This document shows, piece after piece, positions 44,852-49,028 of a DNA stretch of 49,028 bases. The notes under the pieces are model-generated. The model was not told where the DNA came from and made no database searches. It saw nothing but the letters and a program-made list of their open reading frames with translations. Within the stretch, counting starts at the first letter, position 1; the number at the start of each line of letters is the position of its first letter. The DNA is from CBDCOD01 sp965219665 (GTDB lineage: Bacteria; Pseudomonadota; Gammaproteobacteria; CAKMZV01): the NCBI GenBank assembly GCA_965219665.1, contig CBDCOD010000003.1:1-49028 (forward strand). The letters are read 5' to 3'. A program made the translations under genes and the position numbers.

Positions 44852-46264
44852 ATGAATAGCAGCGACATTTTAACCCTGATTAAAGATCAAGAAATTGCTT
44901 TCGTTGATTTTCGTTTCACTGACACCAGAGGTAAGGAACAGCACGTAACCATGCCAGCGAGCCAGATTGATGCTGACAGTTTGGAAGATGGTAAAACATT
45001 TGACGGATCATCTATCGCAGGTTGGAAAGGCATCAATGCCTCTGATATGATTATACAACCTGATCTAAGCACCGCAGTAGTAGACCCCTTTGCGCAGGCC
45101 AATCAGTTAAATATTCGCTGTGACATTATTGAGCCCGAAACAATGACTGGCTATAGCCGTGATCCTCGCTCCATTGCTAAGCGTGCTGAAGAGTATTTAA
45201 AAGCTACTGGTATTGCTGATACGTGCTTTATCGGTCCTGAACCTGAATTTTTTGTTTTTGATGACGTTGCTTGGGATATACAGCCCAATGGAAATTCTTT
45301 CTCTGTGCGTTCGATTGAGGGGGCATGGGAATCTGCCAATATGGATAGAGAAGAGGGCAATAAAGGGCATAGGCCGCGCATAAAAGGCGGTTACTTCCCC
45401 GTCCCTCCAGTTGATTCTTTGCATGATTTTCGCTCAGAAACCTGTCAGGTTCTGTCTGAAATGGGGCTTACTGTAGAAGTTCATCACCATGAGGTAGCAA
45501 CTGGTGGCCAATGTGAAATTGGATGCTCTGGCAATAGTTTAGTGCGCAAAGCAGACGAAGTTCAAATATTTAAGTACGTTGTACATAACATGGCAGCGCT
45601 TTACAACAAAACAGCGACCTTTATGCCCAAACCACTGGTTGGTGATAATGGCTCTGGTATGCACTGCAATGTGTCTCTTTCTAAAAACGGTAAAAATATT
45701 TTTGATGGCAATGGCTATGCCTCTCTATCAAAAGAAGCGCTCTACTTCATCGGCGGCTTACTCAAGCATTCACGTGTGTTGAATGCCTTTACCAACCCAG
45801 GAACAAACTCATATAAACGTTTGGTTCCTGGCTTTGAAGCACCTGTTATCTTGGCATACTCCGCTCAAAACCGTTCTGCTTCCATCCGCATACCCTTAGC
45901 AATGAGCGCTAAAGCACGTCGTGTGGAATTACGTTATCCTGACCCAACTGCAAACCCCTATTTGGCATTTGCAGCAGTTCTGATGGCTGGATTAGATGGC
46001 ATTGAAAATAAAATTGATCCAGGTGAGCCTGCAGAAAAAGATTTATATGACTTGCCGCCTGAGGAAGAAAAAGCTATGTCAACTGTATGTGCCTCATTAG
46101 ATGAAGCGATGAGTGCTTTGGAAGCTGATTGTGCTTTCCTGAAAAAAGGGAATGTATTTGATGATGATATGATTAAAGCATACATTGCTTTAAAGCAAGA
46201 TGAGATTGATAAAATTCGTATGACAACCCATCCTGCTGAATTCGATATGTACTATTCTTGCTAA
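44852..46264 (+). CDS. glnA: Glutamine synthetase type I
   Basis: A 470-residue GSI-beta. Motifs: YDGSS-like FDGSSIAGW, the metal/ATP signature PGTNSYKRLVPGFEAPV, NRSASIRIP and the adenylylation loop KDLYDLPPEE, whose Tyr would be modified by GlnE. It makes glutamine from glutamate and ammonia. The leader of 220 bases contains TATAAT at about 44699 and an inverted TGGC-TTGTAC-GCCA (about 44731-44744), but no clear sigma-54 site. No glnL/glnG genes follow. A good terminator lies 27 bases after the stop. Confidence 0.98.
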   Translation: MNSSDILTLIKDQEIAFVDFRFTDTRGKEQHVTMPASQIDADSLEDGKTFDGSSIAGWKGINASDMIIQPDLSTAVVDPFAQANQLNIRCDIIEPETMTGYSRDPRSIAKRAEEYLKATGIADTCFIGPEPEFFVFDDVAWDIQPNGNSFSVRSIEGAWESANMDREEGNKGHRPRIKGGYFPVPPVDSLHDFRSETCQVLSEMGLTVEVHHHEVATGGQCEIGCSGNSLVRKADEVQIFKYVVHNMAALYNKTATFMPKPLVGDNGSGMHCNVSLSKNGKNIFDGNGYASLSKEALYFIGGLLKHSRVLNAFTNPGTNSYKRLVPGFEAPVILAYSAQNRSASIRIPLAMSAKARRVELRYPDPTANPYLAFAAVLMAGLDGIENKIDPGEPAEKDLYDLPPEEEKAMSTVCASLDEAMSALEADCAFLKKGNVFDDDMIKAYIALKQDEIDKIRMTTHPAEFDMYYSC

Positions 46265-46290
46265 CAGCACACACATATCACACATGTTTA

Positions 46291-46319
46291 AAAGCCTCGC
46301 GCAAGCGAGGCTTTTTTTT
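46291..46319 (+). terminator. Rho-independent terminator of glnA
   Basis: AAAGCCTCGC, loop region GCAA, GCGAGGCTTT and then a run of T's: a perfect GC-rich stem directly after glnA, followed by 8 T. Confidence 0.95.
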
Positions 46320-46385
46320 AAAGAGCATTACAGCACGCCCCAACTATTGCTTATACAATACAGGTTCTTGCAATAGCACGCTTTA

Positions 46386-48122
46386 ATGAATAACAATTTA
46401 CAACTATATTGGCGCTTACTGCGCTACCTATCCAACGTACGCGAATGGGTAGTGATTGCTATCATCACTATCATCGCCACTGCTGCAACTGAACCGCTTA
46501 TTCCTGCATTGATGAAGCCTTTGGTGGATAGTAGTCTCATTGCTAAAGACCCCGCCTCTATTAAAAGCATTCCTCTGCTCATTTTGGCTCTGTTTGTGTT
46601 CCGCGGAGTGGTGGATTATTTTAACCGTATTAGCATTGCAACCATATCAGAGCACTCCATTGAGACACTACGCCGCCAATTGTTTAACCATATGCAGCAC
46701 AGTCCATTATCCTTTTATGATAAGAATACTTCCGGCGAACTCATATCCAAATTCACTTTTGACGTAGCACAAATTTCTCAGGCAATGAGCCAAGTATGGA
46801 TTGTGCTCATTCGTGATTCATTGATTGTTATTGCATTGATAAGTTACCTTATCTTTGTTTCATGGCAGTTATCGCTTACACTGCTAATCGCTGCCCCAGT
46901 GGCAGGCTATTTAATTCATAAAGCCTCACAGACTATTCGTAAAGTTTCTACTCAATCACAAAATAGCATGGGTAGACTGACCCATGTCCTGGAGGAAAAT
47001 ATTGGGGCACATTGCGATGTCAAACTGTTTGGAGGAGAAGAGCAGGAGAAACAACGCTTTGCACATATTGCCCGACAGGTACGCAATCAGTTCATCAAAA
47101 TTAATCGTATCTCTGCTATCAATGTACCTTTAGTGCAAGTTATTGCTGCTGTGTGTGTCTGTACCGTTCTCTATATTGCTTTTGAGATGGATCAAAAGCA
47201 ACTAACACCTGGCGATTTTGTCTCCTATATTACTGCTATGACTCTTTTATTTGAGCCTGTTAGGCGGCTCACCCGCGTCAACGAAAGCCTGCAGCGCGGG
47301 CTGGCAGCTGCTAATAGTCTATTCTCATTTCTGGATGCGCCCAGTGAAGAAAATCACGGCACTCAGGTAGCAGATAATATAACAGGAGAGATTGTTTTTG
47401 ATCAAGTAACGTTTGCTTACCCCAATGCAGAGATGAATGCACTAAGCGATTTCTCACTACACATACCAGCAGGCAAAACTATCGCCTTAGTGGGTGCATC
47501 AGGTAGCGGCAAAACGACTGTTCTCAATATGTTAGCACGTTTTTATGCACCACATTGCGGAAATATCTTAGTAGATAATGTACCCATACAGCAGTATGAG
47601 TTGAATAGTTATCGTACTCAATTAGCACAAGTGAGCCAACAGGTCATCTTGTTTAATGATTCTGTACGCGCGAATATTGCCTATGGCTGTAATCAACAAT
47701 GTGACCAAGACGCTATTGAGCAAGCTGCCAAAAATGCACATGCTCATACATTCATTCAAAAATTGCCTGAAGGATATGAAACTAATATTGGTGATAATGG
47801 AGCACGCCTATCTGGAGGTCAGCGCCAGCGGATTGCTTTAGCGCGTGCATTCTTAAAAAAGGCACCTGTCCTGCTATTGGATGAAGCATCTTCTGCCTTG
47901 GATACCAAGTCAGAACGCCTTGTACAGAAAGCTATGAAAGAATTGTGCGCTGATCGCACAACAATCATAATCGCACACCGCCTAAGCACAGTACAAAATG
48001 CAGACCATATTATTGTTATGGATAACGGTAAAATACGTGAGCAGGGAACACATGAACAACTGCTCGCACTCAATCAACACTATGCACTTCTATACAATCA
48101 AGGTTTAGACTTATATGAGTAA
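46386..48122 (+). CDS. msbA: Lipid A export ABC transporter MsbA
   Basis: A 578-residue fused ABC exporter. Six helices occupy residues 20-310 (VVIAIITIIATAATEPLIPA; VIALISYLIFVSWQLSLTLL). The ATPase half has Walker A GASGSGKTT, signature LSGGQRQRIALARAF, Walker B PVLLLDEASSALD and the switch His (IIIAHRLST). The opening (LYWRLLRYLSNVREWVV, then PALMKPLVDSS) and length match MsbA, which flips lipid A-core across the inner membrane. A general lipid/drug exporter is the alternative. Its stop overlaps the following ATG by 8 bases. Confidence 0.9.
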   Translation: MNNNLQLYWRLLRYLSNVREWVVIAIITIIATAATEPLIPALMKPLVDSSLIAKDPASIKSIPLLILALFVFRGVVDYFNRISIATISEHSIETLRRQLFNHMQHSPLSFYDKNTSGELISKFTFDVAQISQAMSQVWIVLIRDSLIVIALISYLIFVSWQLSLTLLIAAPVAGYLIHKASQTIRKVSTQSQNSMGRLTHVLEENIGAHCDVKLFGGEEQEKQRFAHIARQVRNQFIKINRISAINVPLVQVIAAVCVCTVLYIAFEMDQKQLTPGDFVSYITAMTLLFEPVRRLTRVNESLQRGLAAANSLFSFLDAPSEENHGTQVADNITGEIVFDQVTFAYPNAEMNALSDFSLHIPAGKTIALVGASGSGKTTVLNMLARFYAPHCGNILVDNVPIQQYELNSYRTQLAQVSQQVILFNDSVRANIAYGCNQQCDQDAIEQAAKNAHAHTFIQKLPEGYETNIGDNGARLSGGQRQRIALARAFLKKAPVLLLDEASSALDTKSERLVQKAMKELCADRTTIIIAHRLSTVQNADHIIVMDNGKIREQGTHEQLLALNQHYALLYNQGLDLYE

Positions 48123-49028
48123 ATACAAATATAAACAAACACGCACTATTCGCAGCGCATCTAAGCGCTCTGAGCAGCAAGAGCATAACGAAGCACTATA
48201 TCTAACCTCCAGTTTTGTCTTTGATAGCGCTGAACAAGCTTATGCTCGCTTTAAGAATGAAAAAGATGGCAATATCTATGGGCGATTTACTAACCCTAAT
48301 AGTGACACGTTTACCAGCCGCTTAGCAGCGTTAGAGGACATGCGCTATGGTGTGGCTACTGCTAGTGGCATGGGCGCAATACTCACTGTCATTTTAGCGC
48401 ACCTCAAAGCAGGCGATCATGTGCTGTGCGCAGCCTGTATTTTTGGCACTACAACTACTCTATTTCGTGATTTATGTGCCAAATTTTCTATCAATACCAC
48501 TTTTGTTGTATTGCACGATACACACGCATGGAAAGATGCTATACAGCCAAATACACGCATGCTATTTTGTGAGTCACCGGCAAACCCAACTGCTGAATTA
48601 ACCGACCTTGCTGCATTAGCAGAAATTGCACATAGCAATCATGCTTTATTTGTAGTAGATAATTGCTTAGCAACACCTATTATTCAACAGCCTGTACAGT
48701 TTGGTGCAGATGTTGTCATTCATTCAGGGACAAAATTTATAGATGGTCAGGGGCGTTGTCTTGGTGGGGCTTTACTATGTAATGACGAAGAATTGCATGC
48801 ACAGCAGCAGGCAGTCATCCGCACAGCCGGAATTTCAATCAGCCCTTTTAATGCTTGGATACTCAGTAAAAGTTTAGAGACCCTACAGTTACGCGTACAC
48901 GCCCATAATCATAATGCGCTTCTGTTAGCACAATGGCTGCAAACTCAAGATAGCATCAAACGCGTGTTTTACAGCGGTTTAGAATCACACCCACAGCGCC
49001 AACTATCCCTGAGTCAACAAGGTGGGCA
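48115..49028 (+). CDS. metZ: O-succinylhomoserine sulfhydrylase, partial
   Basis: The first 304 residues of a Cys/Met-metabolism PLP enzyme that runs off the right edge. Motifs: ALYLTSSFVFDSAEQAYARF, GNIYGRFTNPNSDTF, ATASGMGAI, CESPANPTAEL, VVDNCLATPIIQQP and the PLP Lys K207 in HSGTKFIDGQGRCLGG. The HSxTKxxDGQGR wording is typical of MetZ, which makes homocysteine from O-succinylhomoserine and sulfide; cystathionine gamma-synthase is a less likely alternative. ATG 48115 overlaps the msbA stop, so the two may be coupled. Confidence 0.88.
   Translation, partial: MSKYKYKQTRTIRSASKRSEQQEHNEALYLTSSFVFDSAEQAYARFKNEKDGNIYGRFTNPNSDTFTSRLAALEDMRYGVATASGMGAILTVILAHLKAGDHVLCAACIFGTTTTLFRDLCAKFSINTTFVVLHDTHAWKDAIQPNTRMLFCESPANPTAELTDLAALAEIAHSNHALFVVDNCLATPIIQQPVQFGADVVIHSGTKFIDGQGRCLGGALLCNDEELHAQQQAVIRTAGISISPFNAWILSKSLETLQLRVHAHNHNALLLAQWLQTQDSIKRVFYSGLESHPQRQLSLSQQGG

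Noticed and set aside
1..49028. CRISPR arrays, rRNA genes, phage structural genes
   Set aside because: I looked for regularly spaced repeats, rRNA signatures and phage modules and found none.

Overview
The window looks like part of the chromosome of a low-GC proteobacterium, most likely a gammaproteobacterium. The evidence is gene content: aceE-aceF-lpdA with a lipoyl domain fused to Lpd, a two-domain MaeB, FabI, a sigma-32-type groESL promoter, MsbA, UbiB and a type I glutamine synthetase. The genus cannot be read from the sequence alone.

Layout. (1) 1-1950: accessory DNA with a beta-CASP metallo-beta-lactamase (MBL) ribonuclease (partial), a broken NYN nuclease, an ISNCY/IS1202-type transposase remnant and a SRPBCC protein. 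(2) About 2.2-14.9 kb: an island ending at the 3' end of tRNA-Ser(UGA). It holds an AbrB/PIN toxin-antitoxin pair, an hsdM remnant with the catalytic domain deleted, a co-directional biosynthetic-looking cluster (3.8-13.3 kb), two IS3-family elements, a second hsdM scrap and tandem repeats carrying a copy of the tRNA 3' end. (3) 15-25.3 kb, minus strand: a MBL hydrolase, maeB, lpdA, aceF (frameshifted), aceE and fabI. (4) 25.7-29.3 kb: a second accessory patch with another truncated hsdM, a large multiply frameshifted membrane-protein gene and an unrecognised ORF. (5) 29.4-49 kb: core genes: a possible small structured RNA, lysS, a PP0621-type zinc ribbon, nadE, ubiB, adk, an ABC ATPase, a di-haem lipoprotein, groESL, a tyrosine recombinase, an amino-acid ABC transporter, glnA, msbA and metZ (runs off the end).

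The most interesting part is 3837-13309. In order it encodes an asparagine-synthetase-like amidotransferase, a NodB-type deacetylase, a fusion of a left-handed beta-helix acyltransferase with an arylamine N-acetyltransferase-like domain, a small ORF split by an IS, a phytanoyl-CoA-dioxygenase-like Fe(II)/2-oxoglutarate enzyme, a decayed sugar-nucleotide epimerase, a glycosyltransferase-like protein, and a fusion of GTP cyclohydrolase II with a NADAR N-glycosidase. GTP cyclohydrolase II opens GTP to the first riboflavin intermediate, and NADAR enzymes of the YbiA type cleave the N-glycosidic bond of such intermediates. The cluster therefore reads as a route from GTP to a pyrimidine-derived specialised metabolite decorated by acylation, hydroxylation, glycosylation and amide formation. 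At least two of its genes are broken, so it may be decaying in this strain. The product is inference, not something the sequence shows.
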